From Leptospiraceae bacterium (lineage in GTDB: Bacteria; Spirochaetota; Leptospiria; Leptospirales; Leptospiraceae), in NCBI GenBank assembly GCA_024233875.1, contig JACKPB010000003.1:124001-188000 (forward strand): 64,000 bases of DNA. Reading direction: 5' to 3'. A model generated the notes under the pieces. That model made no database searches and was not told where the DNA came from. It saw only the letters and a list, made by a program, of their open reading frames with translations. Shown piece by piece: positions 24,274 to 33,720 of this stretch. The position numbers were made by a program, and so were the translations under genes. Numbering within the stretch: the stretch's first letter is position 1; every line of letters begins with the position of its first letter.

Positions 24274-24882
24274 ATGAATCCTTACATTCTCGGAATCACA
24301 GGTACGATGGGAGCAGGAAAATCGACTGCAACCAGAATTTTTGAAAAATTAGGTGCCATACGTATTTCAGCGGATGAACTGGCGCGTTTTTATACATCTC
24401 ACGAGTCACCGATCAAAAATGAACTCGTAGAAATCTTCGGAGACTCTGTTCTGGATCCTACCGGAACTCCCGATCGAAAATTTATCTCCTCGGTTGTCTT
24501 TCAAAACAAGGAGAAACTTCAGGCTCTAACTGAGATCATTCATCCCAGAGTGCGTCAGAAGGCTCTCGACATCATTCAAATGTCCCCCGGAGAAGCTTTC
24601 ATTGCCTGGGAAGTCCCCCTTCTCTTTGAGTCAGGAACGTACAAATTTTGCACCGGAACTCTCTGTGTTTGGATCGATACAGAGCTTGCGAAAGAAAGAG
24701 TGATCCAAAGAGACGGAATCACCGAAGAAGAGTTTCGGAATCGAATCAAAAATCAAATGGATATCAAGGAAAAAATGAAACGTTCCGAATTTTTAATAGA
24801 GAACAATGGGACAGAATTAAATCTGGAAATACAATGTAGAGAATTATTCACCCAAATCAACCGGAAAAGAGGAATCTCTTGA
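24274..24882 (+). CDS. coaE: dephospho-CoA kinase
   Basis: 202 residues from ATG 24274; an in-frame upstream ATG lies inside the previous gene and would add 13 unrelated residues. The P-loop is GTMGAGKST (about 9-17), followed by RISADELARFY and the CoaE motifs HPRVR and EVPLLFESG; the lid has RVIQRDGITEEEFRNRI. It adds the 3'-phosphate in the last step of coenzyme A synthesis. It is between the barrel gene and the SPOR gene; its TGA overlaps the next TTG start. Confidence 0.96.
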   Translation: MNPYILGITGTMGAGKSTATRIFEKLGAIRISADELARFYTSHESPIKNELVEIFGDSVLDPTGTPDRKFISSVVFQNKEKLQALTEIIHPRVRQKALDIIQMSPGEAFIAWEVPLLFESGTYKFCTGTLCVWIDTELAKERVIQRDGITEEEFRNRIKNQMDIKEKMKRSEFLIENNGTELNLEIQCRELFTQINRKRGIS

Positions 24883-25514
24883 AAGAAAGAACTTTTTATA
24901 CAATCAACCTTGACTCAAAACGAATAGCAGTACTACTCGGGATCTTATTAGTTGTCCTGGTGTATTCTTTTTTACTCGGATACACACTTGGAAAGAAAAA
25001 AGGACAGCGTGAAACCGGAGGAACCGGAACAGCTGATGAACTCAGCTTTAGAGAAAAAGAATCAAAAACCGGCAAATTTCCGGATGAAACCAAAAAGGAA
25101 AAAGAAAAGGATGAACTAACCGAGGATTCCGAAGATAGCATCAAATCCGAAATTGTGGAGTTGAAACCAGCTAAAGAGAACGAGAAAAAAGAAGCTTCTC
25201 CCAAAGAATCATCCAAAACAAAATCCTCATCTTCTAAAGAGGTAGTTACAGAAAAGCTAACCCTGGAATACCCGATGTACTACAGTATCCAACTGGGTTC
25301 TTTTAGTACAAAATCACAGGCACGAAAATTCAGAAAAGAGCTGATAGCTAATAATAAAATCTATACCCGTTTCAAACCATATATCATTAAAAATGGGAAC
25401 CTGTACAGCGTGCGGATGGGAAGAGCTACCATAAAAGAAGACCTGGACAAAATCCTTTTGAAACTGGAACCCGATCTTCAAAAAACAGCCATAATCGTGA
25501 AAAACCAAAACTAA
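24879..25514 (+). CDS. SPOR-domain membrane protein
   Basis: 211 residues from TTG within the coaE stop (TTGA). A single membrane helix (about 16-36) is followed by a Glu/Lys/Ser-rich linker (about 45-125) and a C-terminal SPOR domain (about 135-210: YYSIQLGSFSTKSQARKF to TAIIVKNQ). SPOR domains bind denuded glycan strands at the septum, so a cell-division or peptidoglycan role is likely. The start is a TTG coupled to coaE; no other start preserves the helix better. It converges with the TPR lipoprotein with only 3 bases between stops. Confidence 0.88.
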   Translation: MKERTFYTINLDSKRIAVLLGILLVVLVYSFLLGYTLGKKKGQRETGGTGTADELSFREKESKTGKFPDETKKEKEKDELTEDSEDSIKSEIVELKPAKENEKKEASPKESSKTKSSSSKEVVTEKLTLEYPMYYSIQLGSFSTKSQARKFRKELIANNKIYTRFKPYIIKNGNLYSVRMGRATIKEDLDKILLKLEPDLQKTAIIVKNQN

Positions 25515-25517
25515 ACT

Positions 25518-28500
25518 CTAGTTTGATATCCTAAATATAGTATTTTCTTCCGGTCTTTCCGGGAGAATTACTTTTTGGATCGTTCTTTTTATCAAATTCA
25601 AACTCTGATAGCTTCCTTTACCACCAAAGTAAATATAAGGAAAATCGGAATGCACAAACCTTTCAATTTTGAAATCCATTTGATCCATGGAAAGATTTCT
25701 AGAATTGACGACAAAGAGTTCTGAATTTTCCAAAAAGTACAAGAAACGATCATTTGATCCGAGATAAAGATAATTATGATTCTCTGATCTCATCACTTTC
25801 AGGGATCCATTTATACGGAACTTATAAATAAAGATCCCTCTTCTAAATAGGATGAATTCCTTCTCGGAGTACAAAATTTTTATAGGATCGGATGATGGAC
25901 TAAATATAGTTTGCTGAACAAGTATTTCCTTTAGGTCCCTATCATAAAGTTTTAAGGATAAAGAATTGCCCATCTCTGAGATGACAAATAGTTTACCATC
26001 TTCTAATCCGCAGAGTTCAATACTTCCATTCAAATATAATTTTTGTATCAATTCTCCATTACGATTCAATCGAATCATCCCAACACCTTCTTTTTCCTGG
26101 GTATCGATGAGATCAATGTATTTTGAAATGGATGCTCTGTAGTTGCGACCCATAAAAATCTGTTTTTTCCAAAGTATCTGTCCATCCTGAGGGTTTATCT
26201 TCATTAAAAAATTATTCCCGAGAGCAAAAAGTGATTCATCGAAAATAAGTTCCTTAACTTCTTCAGTACTATAGAAATGAATCCTCCACAGGTAACGATT
26301 CTTATTCGGTTGATATGAGAAGACTGATTTTCCTGTATTGATTAAATAGGTATCATCTATTAGAATAGGAATAGATTGTAATTTAAAATCAAGTTTTTGT
26401 TTCTTCGGATTCGTCTTAGAATTTCCTAAAAGATTCGTTTTATTATATACCTTAGATCTCAATAGAGTCAGACCGGGTATCAAAGTATCAGGTGATATGA
26501 GCTTGAGATGCAAAAGAGAAGACTCGAAGTTCTTTTTTTTATAAAAGATTTGGGAAAGATAATAATTTTTCAAATCTCCGTCCTGAATTGTTCGGATAAC
26601 CTCAAAAGCTTTATCCATTTTTCCTTTTGAAATTCTGAACATGCAAAGATAATGATTTTTAAGTTCTTTAACTTTTTCATTTTTAATTATTTTCTTTGCC
26701 CGACTGTATTTTTTATTTCTCAGTAAGAGATCAAATTCGAGGAGTTTGTAGGAATGCTGAACAGGATCCAAATGCAAAGCTTTTTGAATCATACGTAGTG
26801 CGGATGAAAAATCCTGTTCATGAATTTTAAGAATGCATAAATAATAGTAGAATTCCGGATCATGTATTCCCTTTTCTAATAATGAATCCAGTTTCTTTCC
26901 TGCTAAATAAAATTCACCAATCAAGAGATAAAATTTAATTTTTTTAAAATCGATTTTTTCAATCTGTAGTACATCTAAGGATTCAAGGAAGGCAATTGCC
27001 TTTTCTTTACCATACTCATAGTAATAGGAAAGTGAAAGATAAAATGCTACTTCATCCGATTTGTATTCTTTTAATATTTTTTCATAAACAGGAATCGCTG
27101 ATTTGTATTTTCCTGAGAAGAAATATTTATCTCCAATCTTTCTTTGAACTTGAGTTTGTTTTTCAGATTTTTTAAATTTCAATTCTCTGTCTATTGATGT
27201 GACAAAAGAATCATTTCCAATCTCTTTTTGATATTTTTGCAGAATGCCGGAAACCTTCCTGAGATCTCCGGTATTCAAAAGATTTCTTATATAATTTTTC
27301 AATACTTTAGAATATAATCCTAAATACTTTTTCCGCAGAGGGATTTCAAGGATGAGATTCTCAAGAAGTGAAATTGATTTTTCATATTCTTTATTCTGAA
27401 AATACTCTGATGCCAGAAAAGCATCCAATTCGGTGTTAGAATAATCTTGTAATTTTTGTGAGTACTTTAAATATTTTTCAGGATTATTCTTTTTAGATAA
27501 GATTAATATTTCATTCAAAGCTAGATAATTCTTTTCTTTGAAGAGAGTATAGGACTCTTCAAAAAGAGAAATTGCTTCTGAATACCTTGATTTTTTCTTG
27601 TAGTACATCCCTAATTTATTCATGCTGAATGGATTTTTTGATTTCCTGATAGCTTCCCGATACAGAGCTTCTGCATCTTTAGAATTATTATCTAAAAGTA
27701 ATTTATCCGCTGATTCAATGATCAAAAAAGATTGATTTAAAAGAATTAGTCTTTCTTTGTCTTCATATAACTCATTCTCCTTTATTTGTGTAGCAACATC
27801 TATAGATTTTTTATAATTCCCAGTCTGTAAGTACATACCTGCTAATTTTAATTTTAATGAATCAGAATTATTTCCGGAAAGAATTGCCTGCTCATAGAGA
27901 TAAATAGCTTCTTCATCCTCCCCAGTCTCTTCATAAAACTCCGCTTTCAGTACGGGAAAATCTTTATTATTCTTTGAATACTTAGCAAAAGTATCTAAGA
28001 GTGATTTGGCATTTTGAAACTTCTTTTCATTCATTAACATTCGAAAGTAATCTTTAAGAGCCTCAGTATTGTATTTGTCCAGATCTAAAGACTTTTCAAA
28101 ATTCAATTCCGCCATTTCTCGATTTCCCAATCTGAGATAGATATCTGCTAAAAAATAATAATTCTCTGATGATTCATTTACCTTTTCCATGTATTTCTCA
28201 AAGAAATCTTTTGCCGAAGAATAATTGCCCTGATTATAAAATTTATATGCCAGGAGTAAAGATTCTTCCGAATCTAAATTGAAATTATTTTTTTTTGATT
28301 TTAATTTTTCAAATTTGCTTTTGTACAAACTGTACTTTTCAGTATCATTGATCAGAAAATAAAGATCGATTAGATGCGGTAGCACAAAGATCTCTTCCTT
28401 TCCCTTCTTCATCGATAACAAATAATGATTGATTGCATCTTTGTACTTTCCTAATAGTTTGTACAGGATGGCTATCCTGTAAGGATATTCGAAATACTCC

Positions 28501-28886
28501 GGATTCATTTTCATCATTTCTTTATAAATCGGAATGGATTCATTGTATCTACCCTGGAGATTCAAAACTGTAACCAAAGAGAGAAGAGTGTCTTCTGTGG
28601 GGGCTCCCGAGATGGAAATTCTATAGTATTTTTCGGCAAGTTTTAATTCTTTTTTCTGATAGTAAATATTCCCCAGCAGTCTGTAGACAAAGGGAGATTC
28701 CTTTTTTTTTAAATAGTTCAGACACCACAATTCTAAGAGTTCATTGTCCTCAGCAACAAGAGCCTTCTTGATCATAAATTCTTCATATCCTGTATGAATA
28801 TCTATATCCGATTTAATATCTTCTTTTGTTGTATTACAAGATATTAGAATGCTCATTAGAAAAGTTAGAATCAGTCTTGCAAACAT
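25518..28886 (-). CDS. large TPR lipoprotein with C-terminal propeller-like region
   Basis: About 1,122 residues from ATG 28886; GTG two codons upstream is also possible. The signal peptide ends ILISC (lipobox, Cys 17). From about residue 40 to 800 there are many TPR-type 34-residue helical pairs (e.g. YYFLADIYLRLGNREMAELNFEKSLDLDKYN). The last ~300 residues are beta-rich, with PQQ/beta-propeller phrases such as LWRIHFYSTEEVKELIFDESLFALGNNFLMKINPQDGQILWKK. It is likely an exported scaffold that gathers protein partners. Transcribed after the split PEGA gene, with which it shares a stop/start junction. Confidence 0.85.
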   Translation of the reverse strand: MFARLILTFLMSILISCNTTKEDIKSDIDIHTGYEEFMIKKALVAEDNELLELWCLNYLKKKESPFVYRLLGNIYYQKKELKLAEKYYRISISGAPTEDTLLSLVTVLNLQGRYNESIPIYKEMMKMNPEYFEYPYRIAILYKLLGKYKDAINHYLLSMKKGKEEIFVLPHLIDLYFLINDTEKYSLYKSKFEKLKSKKNNFNLDSEESLLLAYKFYNQGNYSSAKDFFEKYMEKVNESSENYYFLADIYLRLGNREMAELNFEKSLDLDKYNTEALKDYFRMLMNEKKFQNAKSLLDTFAKYSKNNKDFPVLKAEFYEETGEDEEAIYLYEQAILSGNNSDSLKLKLAGMYLQTGNYKKSIDVATQIKENELYEDKERLILLNQSFLIIESADKLLLDNNSKDAEALYREAIRKSKNPFSMNKLGMYYKKKSRYSEAISLFEESYTLFKEKNYLALNEILILSKKNNPEKYLKYSQKLQDYSNTELDAFLASEYFQNKEYEKSISLLENLILEIPLRKKYLGLYSKVLKNYIRNLLNTGDLRKVSGILQKYQKEIGNDSFVTSIDRELKFKKSEKQTQVQRKIGDKYFFSGKYKSAIPVYEKILKEYKSDEVAFYLSLSYYYEYGKEKAIAFLESLDVLQIEKIDFKKIKFYLLIGEFYLAGKKLDSLLEKGIHDPEFYYYLCILKIHEQDFSSALRMIQKALHLDPVQHSYKLLEFDLLLRNKKYSRAKKIIKNEKVKELKNHYLCMFRISKGKMDKAFEVIRTIQDGDLKNYYLSQIFYKKKNFESSLLHLKLISPDTLIPGLTLLRSKVYNKTNLLGNSKTNPKKQKLDFKLQSIPILIDDTYLINTGKSVFSYQPNKNRYLWRIHFYSTEEVKELIFDESLFALGNNFLMKINPQDGQILWKKQIFMGRNYRASISKYIDLIDTQEKEGVGMIRLNRNGELIQKLYLNGSIELCGLEDGKLFVISEMGNSLSLKLYDRDLKEILVQQTIFSPSSDPIKILYSEKEFILFRRGIFIYKFRINGSLKVMRSENHNYLYLGSNDRFLYFLENSELFVVNSRNLSMDQMDFKIERFVHSDFPYIYFGGKGSYQSLNLIKRTIQKVILPERPEENTIFRISN

Positions 28887-28891
28887 ATACA

Positions 28892-29638
28892 CTATTCCGG
28901 AATCAATTTCAATTCTTTTAATATGTTTATCCTATTGATAATTTCTCCTCTATAGACAGTAAAAAATCTAATTCCTAATTCAGAACGATAAGAAGCTTCA
29001 AAGATTTTTTTATCATCAAAGGATATTCTGACTTTACTCTTATCGGGATTTAATTCGATGAGAAACTTTCGGTCCACTTTCTCCTTTTGAAATTGAACTT
29101 CGTATTCTCCCCTACTTTTATTGGAGATTCGGAAATCATATACAGAAATCCTATCGCCCAACACTTTGAATCCAATACTTCCCTCTTCACCCATGAGCCC
29201 TATCATGATTTCCCCGGGACCCATTTCTTCCGGTAGATAGAGACTTCCAATAATTTTTATTCTCTCAGGAAAAAGGTATTTTGAAAAATTCCCGCGCCAT
29301 TCAGGAATAAAAACTGAGGATTTATGAATCGGACAGAATCCGCAGGGATACTCCGGTTCGAAAAAATTCCTGAACTTGTTTTCCCAAAAATCTTTTGAAA
29401 ATAAAAAAGGATCCAGATCTCTTGAAATTCGTATCCATTTTTCATGAATTTTGGAAGAATGCAGAATTCTCTTTTTGGAAGAATCTCCCACTTCAATTTC
29501 CAAAATTTTTTTTTCTATACTCGGAAATGAATAGGGGGTATTCCCCAATACAAATCCCTGTCTTTTCACTGTTTGATCAGATGGAAAACTGAAAATTTCG
29601 AGACCCGGGGGCATAAGCATGGATGTGGAACTATCCAC
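28892..29638 (-). CDS. downstream part of a frameshifted PEGA lipoprotein
   Basis: 248 residues from a GTG. The same frame is open upstream as KKKIRIYIRPGKQTTYVDSS, which continues the PEGA domain cut short in the gene at 29674-30465. The two thus look like one coding sequence broken at an A10 tract (29677-29686). The domain after the PEGA is beta-rich (LGNTPYSFPS, FEPEYPCGFCPIHKSSVFIPEWRG) and not recognised; it contains a C-x-x-C. If the frame is restored, the merged protein is about 520 residues. The GTG start is used only because no better start exists. Confidence 0.6.
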   Translation of the reverse strand: MDSSTSMLMPPGLEIFSFPSDQTVKRQGFVLGNTPYSFPSIEKKILEIEVGDSSKKRILHSSKIHEKWIRISRDLDPFLFSKDFWENKFRNFFEPEYPCGFCPIHKSSVFIPEWRGNFSKYLFPERIKIIGSLYLPEEMGPGEIMIGLMGEEGSIGFKVLGDRISVYDFRISNKSRGEYEVQFQKEKVDRKFLIELNPDKSKVRISFDDKKIFEASYRSELGIRFFTVYRGEIINRINILKELKLIPE

Positions 29639-29673
29639 GTATGTGGTTTGCTTCCCCGGTCTAATATAGATTC

Positions 29674-30465
29674 TTATTTTTTTTTTATACTGCCGGAAAT
29701 GATTTCCAGATCATGAAATCCCGAACTCAATTCGATCCCCATTCCGGGCAATTTACCAAAATTTTTTGAATCGAGATACAGTGTCGAATTAGGTTCTTCA
29801 GAATAAACATCTAAATAACCCTTATCGGATTTTTGTAAATTACTTATCAAAAAAGAAGGTTCATCTTCCCATTCTACTGAAGATCGATTTAGAATGTACT
29901 TTGGTATTGATTTCCATTCATTATTGATGGAAATCATCTCAGTCTCTTTTTCTAAGTTTAAGTTGGATATTTTTTTAGTGATATAGTATTCTGTACCGAA
30001 GTATTTAATATTATGAAGATAGGAATCGTAGACTTCCTGACGGACTTTTATTCGTTCATCATTTTTTTCTACAAATGTCTTGATGAATAAATCTATTCCA
30101 TATTTTTTACAAATTTCTTCATGATTCTTATAGCTTTGATAGTTTTCACTGTACGGAACAAATACCGATACATTGGTATTCCAAACTTCCGTTTGAGTTT
30201 TATAAAATTCCGACTTCCAGTCTTCATCAGGAAAATCTATGATATGAAATGGATCCAATGTAATACGAAGTTGTTCAATTTTCTCAGAACGTACTCTGCA
30301 GTCCCTTTCTTTATCTAATTCGGAAAGATCTTCTATTTTTTCAGGACTATCCGGTGGTACATCCTCAGTCTTTTCTGTTTTTACTTCCTGAACCGTTGAG
30401 CAAAACTCCAGAAGTGTAAAGAAAAGAAGACCGAAAAAAAGTTTGATAACGTCGGATTTAATCAT
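29674..30465 (-). CDS. PEGA-domain lipoprotein, upstream part of the frameshifted gene
   Basis: 263 residues from ATG 30465, where GGAAGGATGG precedes it, overlapping the serB end by 8 bases. The signal peptide ends LLEFC (Cys 22). The C-terminal ~50 residues (GYLDVYSEEPNSTLYLDSKNFGKLPGMG.. SGFHDLEI) are the first half of a PEGA domain; the frame then meets TAA just after A10. The rest of the domain continues in the next frame. Whether this is a sequencing error, slippage or phase variation cannot be told from one sequence. PEGA proteins are exported surface or S-layer-like anchors. Confidence 0.72.
   Translation of the reverse strand: MIKSDVIKLFFGLLFFTLLEFCSTVQEVKTEKTEDVPPDSPEKIEDLSELDKERDCRVRSEKIEQLRITLDPFHIIDFPDEDWKSEFYKTQTEVWNTNVSVFVPYSENYQSYKNHEEICKKYGIDLFIKTFVEKNDERIKVRQEVYDSYLHNIKYFGTEYYITKKISNLNLEKETEMISINNEWKSIPKYILNRSSVEWEDEPSFLISNLQKSDKGYLDVYSEEPNSTLYLDSKNFGKLPGMGIELSSGFHDLEIISGSIKKK
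29677..29686 (-). repeat. A10 homopolymer at the PEGA frameshift
   Basis: Ten consecutive A on the minus strand form the frame break between the two PEGA gene parts. Eleven A (or nine, with slippage) would join them. Homopolymers of this length are classic slipped-strand sites. Confidence 0.85.
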
Positions 30466-31333
30466 TCCATCCTTCCTTCTCAAAGAGAAAGAGAATTGCA
30501 TACATGGGAGAATGCTCCAGACAATTGACCAATTTTTTTTTCAGACCCTCCTTGGGATGAAATCCGATACCGAACTCAGCTTCTGAGAGCATATTAAAAT
30601 CATTAGAACCATCACCCAAAGCAACAGTCTGAGATTTTTCTACACCGAACTCTTTGTATAGAGAAAGGAAGGCTTCCTGTTTCAATTTTTGATTCACGAT
30701 TTCACCGAGGAGATTTCCGGTGAGTTTTCCATCGATGACTTCAAGAACATTTGCCCGGAAGGAATCAAATCCGTATTCCCTGGCAAACCTTTTCAAAATT
30801 TGCGTAAAGCCTCCGGATAGGATCACTTTTTTATGAGGGAAGAGTGAGATTTCGGCCAAAAATTCCCGAACTCCCCATTGCAAACTCAATTTCTGATAGA
30901 GAAGATCGAGTGATTCTATCCGGATATCCTTTAAAAATTTGCATCTCTCCCGCAGAGCAGTATCAAAATCCATCTCTCCCTGCATTGCCATTTCTGTTAC
31001 CCTGGCAACTTCATCATAGACTTCGTTGAATTTCGCTATCTCATCTATCACTTCCTGATTGATAAGAGTTGAATCCATATCAAAGGCAAAAAAAGTAGGT
31101 TTCTCTGAGGATAGAAAATGCTGGATGTAGAGGACATCTAAATTGTATTTCGATGAAGTTTGTTTGATCTTCTTCAGATCATCATTTTCCAATTGATTTT
31201 CAAGTTCAAAGGCTGTGCAATAAAAATCATTAAAACTTCTTCGGGAGTGCCGGGTGGAAGGAATTCCCTCGAGGAAATCTGAAAATGAAAAATTTGAATG
31301 TTCTTTGGAAGAAATAAAAAGTAAATATGGCAT
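30458..31333 (-). CDS. serB: phosphoserine phosphatase
   Basis: 291 residues. HAD motifs: FAFDMDSTLINQEVIDEIA (motif I, Asp-x-Asp at about 104-106), the alpha-helical cap (EVARVTEMAMQGEMDFDTALRERC), VILSGGFTQILKRFA (motif II) and VALGDGSNDFNMLSEA (motif III). It hydrolyses phosphoserine in serine synthesis. The N-terminal ~90 residues are not the usual ACT-type region of enteric SerB and are unassigned. Its ATG shares one base with the stop of the upstream lipoprotein gene (TAATG), implying coupling. Confidence 0.94.
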   Translation of the reverse strand: MPYLLFISSKEHSNFSFSDFLEGIPSTRHSRRSFNDFYCTAFELENQLENDDLKKIKQTSSKYNLDVLYIQHFLSSEKPTFFAFDMDSTLINQEVIDEIAKFNEVYDEVARVTEMAMQGEMDFDTALRERCKFLKDIRIESLDLLYQKLSLQWGVREFLAEISLFPHKKVILSGGFTQILKRFAREYGFDSFRANVLEVIDGKLTGNLLGEIVNQKLKQEAFLSLYKEFGVEKSQTVALGDGSNDFNMLSEAEFGIGFHPKEGLKKKLVNCLEHSPMYAILFLFEKEGWND

Positions 31334-32106
31334 TAGTTTAAATATTTTTTTAGAAGATTTCCGAGAACTTGATATGCACTTTCATTGAAATGGATCGTAT
31401 CTTTCTCTCTAGAAAATTTCTTTTGTATGTAAGGTGAATTGGGATCTCTGAGCTGTGAATAAAGATCAATGAATTCAACGTTTTTTTGCTTACCCGCCAG
31501 ATTGTTCAGATAAGAGTTGTATACAGGAACAATAGCATTCAATTCTTTTCTTCCTGTCGGTGGAGCCGAAATAAAAACTACCTGGGTTTTGGGATTGTTT
31601 TTCTGGATGAGGGCGAGAATGGATTGGATGTTGTTCTCGATGAATCCCAAACACTTTCCCTGAATCAAATCATTCCCACCGATTTCAATGAATACAACAC
31701 TCGGATTGAGGGAAAGCACATTGTCCTGAAGTCTGTCCAATAAAGAATAAGTTGTGTCCCCGGCGATTCCCCTATTGTGAATGTCAACACCGGGAAGACT
31801 TGCCCTCATCAAATCAGGCAGATAGAGATGAATCAAACTATTCCCTACAATGATGTACTTTGCTGAACCTATTTTCTGATTTTCCAGGTCATAAGCAGTT
31901 TTGAATTGACCCCAATACTTTAGATACCTTTCGTATTCCTCGGGCTTGTCCGGATATCCTCTCGACTCGGAACATTGAAATTCCTTATCAAAATAATCCG
32001 GCCCCTCTGATTTTTTTTGAAACACCTGACAATTCAAAAAGAAGAAAGATAGGAAAAGAATAGAGAATGTATTTATATTATGTAGCACTCTCTTCTTTGG
32101 GTTCAT
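31333..32106 (-). CDS. SGNH/GDSL hydrolase lipoprotein
   Basis: 257 residues. The signal peptide ends FFFLNC (Cys 26). The SGNH blocks are present: YIIVGNSLIHLY (block I, with GNS instead of GDS), GIAGDT, IEIGGNDL (block III) and DTIHFNESAY (block V, Asp and His). This predicts an esterase/lipase fold with Ser nucleophile and oxyanion Asn. The Asp-to-Asn change in block I is seen in some family members. Overlaps the preceding small gene by 29 bases and serB by one base. Confidence 0.88.
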   Translation of the reverse strand: MNPKKRVLHNINTFSILFLSFFFLNCQVFQKKSEGPDYFDKEFQCSESRGYPDKPEEYERYLKYWGQFKTAYDLENQKIGSAKYIIVGNSLIHLYLPDLMRASLPGVDIHNRGIAGDTTYSLLDRLQDNVLSLNPSVVFIEIGGNDLIQGKCLGFIENNIQSILALIQKNNPKTQVVFISAPPTGRKELNAIVPVYNSYLNNLAGKQKNVEFIDLYSQLRDPNSPYIQKKFSREKDTIHFNESAYQVLGNLLKKYLN

Positions 32107-32263
32107 TCATTCTGAATCTTTTATTCCAATCTGCAATTTGACTTTGAACATATTGTTCTGAATCACAAATCCTAAATTCTATAGGATGATTCGTGGCTGT
32201 GTCTATAAGCTTAGCCTCAATGTATCCATTTTTTAATTTGTTAATTTCTATTTTGTATCTCAA
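32078..32263 (-). CDS. small protein, unknown function
   Basis: 61 residues (MRYKIEINKLKNGYIEAKLIDTATNH...), no signal or membrane segment. It is supported by a strong GGAGGAAAG ribosome-binding site and by an end that overlaps the SGNH start. Alternating hydrophobic residues suggest a beta-rich fold. I do not recognise the family. Confidence 0.65.
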   Translation of the reverse strand: MRYKIEINKLKNGYIEAKLIDTATNHPIEFRICDSEQYVQSQIADWNKRFRMNEPKEESAT

Positions 32264-32298
32264 TTGGCTTTCCTCCGAATGCCTCTAAAAACCAAATT

Positions 32299-33720
32299 TT
32301 ATTCTCCACCTGATCTTGCAATCTCTTCCAAGGTCTCTTTTTCTTTATACTTAGAGAATGTAAGAATCGCAAGAATACAGAAAAATCCTGCAACCGGTCC
32401 CGTAGCCTGAACTCCAATTAAATTGGATTGTTCTCTATCTATTACTTTGACACCATTTACTTCTTTTTCAACCTTTTTTACGCCTCCTCCCAAAAGAAGT
32501 ATGCTACTGAAGAGTAGTACACCTATGGTTTGACCCAACTTTTGCATTAGAGTACGCGCAGCATAAAACAAACCTTCCCGTCGCGAACCTGTCTTGATTG
32601 CATCCAACTCTGCAATGTCTGCTAAAATGGCATTGGGAAGGATACCCAAAATTGCCATAGGTATCCCTGCCAGGGCAACAACCAGGTAGGCCTGAACAAT
32701 ATTTGGAATGGGAATGAATTCCATACCCATAAAAAATATGAACATAAAAACTATAAAAAATACACCGAATCCGATCAAAACTAAATTCTTTTTTCCCGTT
32801 CTGCGTGCGAAAAAATTAACCAGAGGATAGCAGAGAAAAGATGAAAAAAGCATGACGGGTAGGATTTGACTCACTAAGGACTCTTCCTGATTCAGAAGAA
32901 CTTTTACATAATAGGTGATCCCAACAGTAAGAATGCTCAAAGAAAGGAAGTAATTGAAGTCAGAAACTGAGAAGTATACAAAGTCCCGATTCTTGAAGGT
33001 CATTTTGAGAGCTTCTTTAAAAGGAACAGTGGATGGAACAGAAAGGCAATACCTCTTTTCACTGATGGCAAATACAGGAAAATACATACAGAATGCTGCA
33101 ATCGCTGATAAGATCATAATGGCAGTCTGATAAGAAGTGTATTTGTCCATCACAAATCCTTTCTGTAGGTTCTCAGCAATCAGCGGAACCTGTGCTGCCA
33201 CCATAATCCCAAGAGCATAGGTTACAGAAATAAGAGTAGAGATATTGAGTCTTTCATTGGCTGTGTGACCCAATTCGGGAATAAGAGCAAAATAGGGAGT
33301 CACATAAACCGTCAGAAACGCATAGAACAAAAAGAGAGAACTGGACATCCATATAAGATTTACAGTGGAAATCGCCCTATCCGGTGGAATGAAAACCATC
33401 ACACAGAATGCCGCCGCAGGTATCCCGCCTACTGCAAGAAAAGGAACTCGTCGCCCCCAATTGGACTTCCAACGATCACTCAAATTGGCAATGAAAGGAT
33501 CTGTGATCCCATCCCAAAGCCTTCCCAGAGCAGAAACTACACCGATGGTTGAGATTCCAAAAAATGCTACTTTAACAATTAACTCGGGTAACCCTGCATC
33601 ATCGGGGGGAAGATAGAAATAGACCTGATGAAAACCAATGATATTGATAAGTATAGACCATCCCAATTGACCGATGGCATAGGCTACCTGTCTGGGAAAT
33701 GAAAGAGATTCCTTTTTCAT
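32299..33720 (-). CDS. MFS transporter of the GPH (glycoside-pentoside-hexuronide) cation symporter type
   Basis: 473 residues with about 12 membrane helices. Hallmark: GRLWDGITDPFIANLSDRWKSNWGRRVPFLAVGGIPAA (about 66-103), which is the GPH D-x(8)-D-x-R signature. The substrate is probably a sugar or sugar derivative, but neither substrate nor cation is predictable. It has no sugar-metabolism neighbour. AAGGA precedes the ATG. The three genes downstream on the same strand (small protein, SGNH, serB) may be co-transcribed. Confidence 0.88.
   Translation of the reverse strand: MKKESLSFPRQVAYAIGQLGWSILINIIGFHQVYFYLPPDDAGLPELIVKVAFFGISTIGVVSALGRLWDGITDPFIANLSDRWKSNWGRRVPFLAVGGIPAAAFCVMVFIPPDRAISTVNLIWMSSSLFLFYAFLTVYVTPYFALIPELGHTANERLNISTLISVTYALGIMVAAQVPLIAENLQKGFVMDKYTSYQTAIMILSAIAAFCMYFPVFAISEKRYCLSVPSTVPFKEALKMTFKNRDFVYFSVSDFNYFLSLSILTVGITYYVKVLLNQEESLVSQILPVMLFSSFLCYPLVNFFARRTGKKNLVLIGFGVFFIVFMFIFFMGMEFIPIPNIVQAYLVVALAGIPMAILGILPNAILADIAELDAIKTGSRREGLFYAARTLMQKLGQTIGVLLFSSILLLGGGVKKVEKEVNGVKVIDREQSNLIGVQATGPVAGFFCILAILTFSKYKEKETLEEIARSGGE

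Noticed and set aside
24896..25216. 106-residue Ser-rich frame opposite the SPOR gene (-)
   Set aside because: Antisense of the Glu/Lys/Ser-rich linker of the SPOR protein; compositional shadow.
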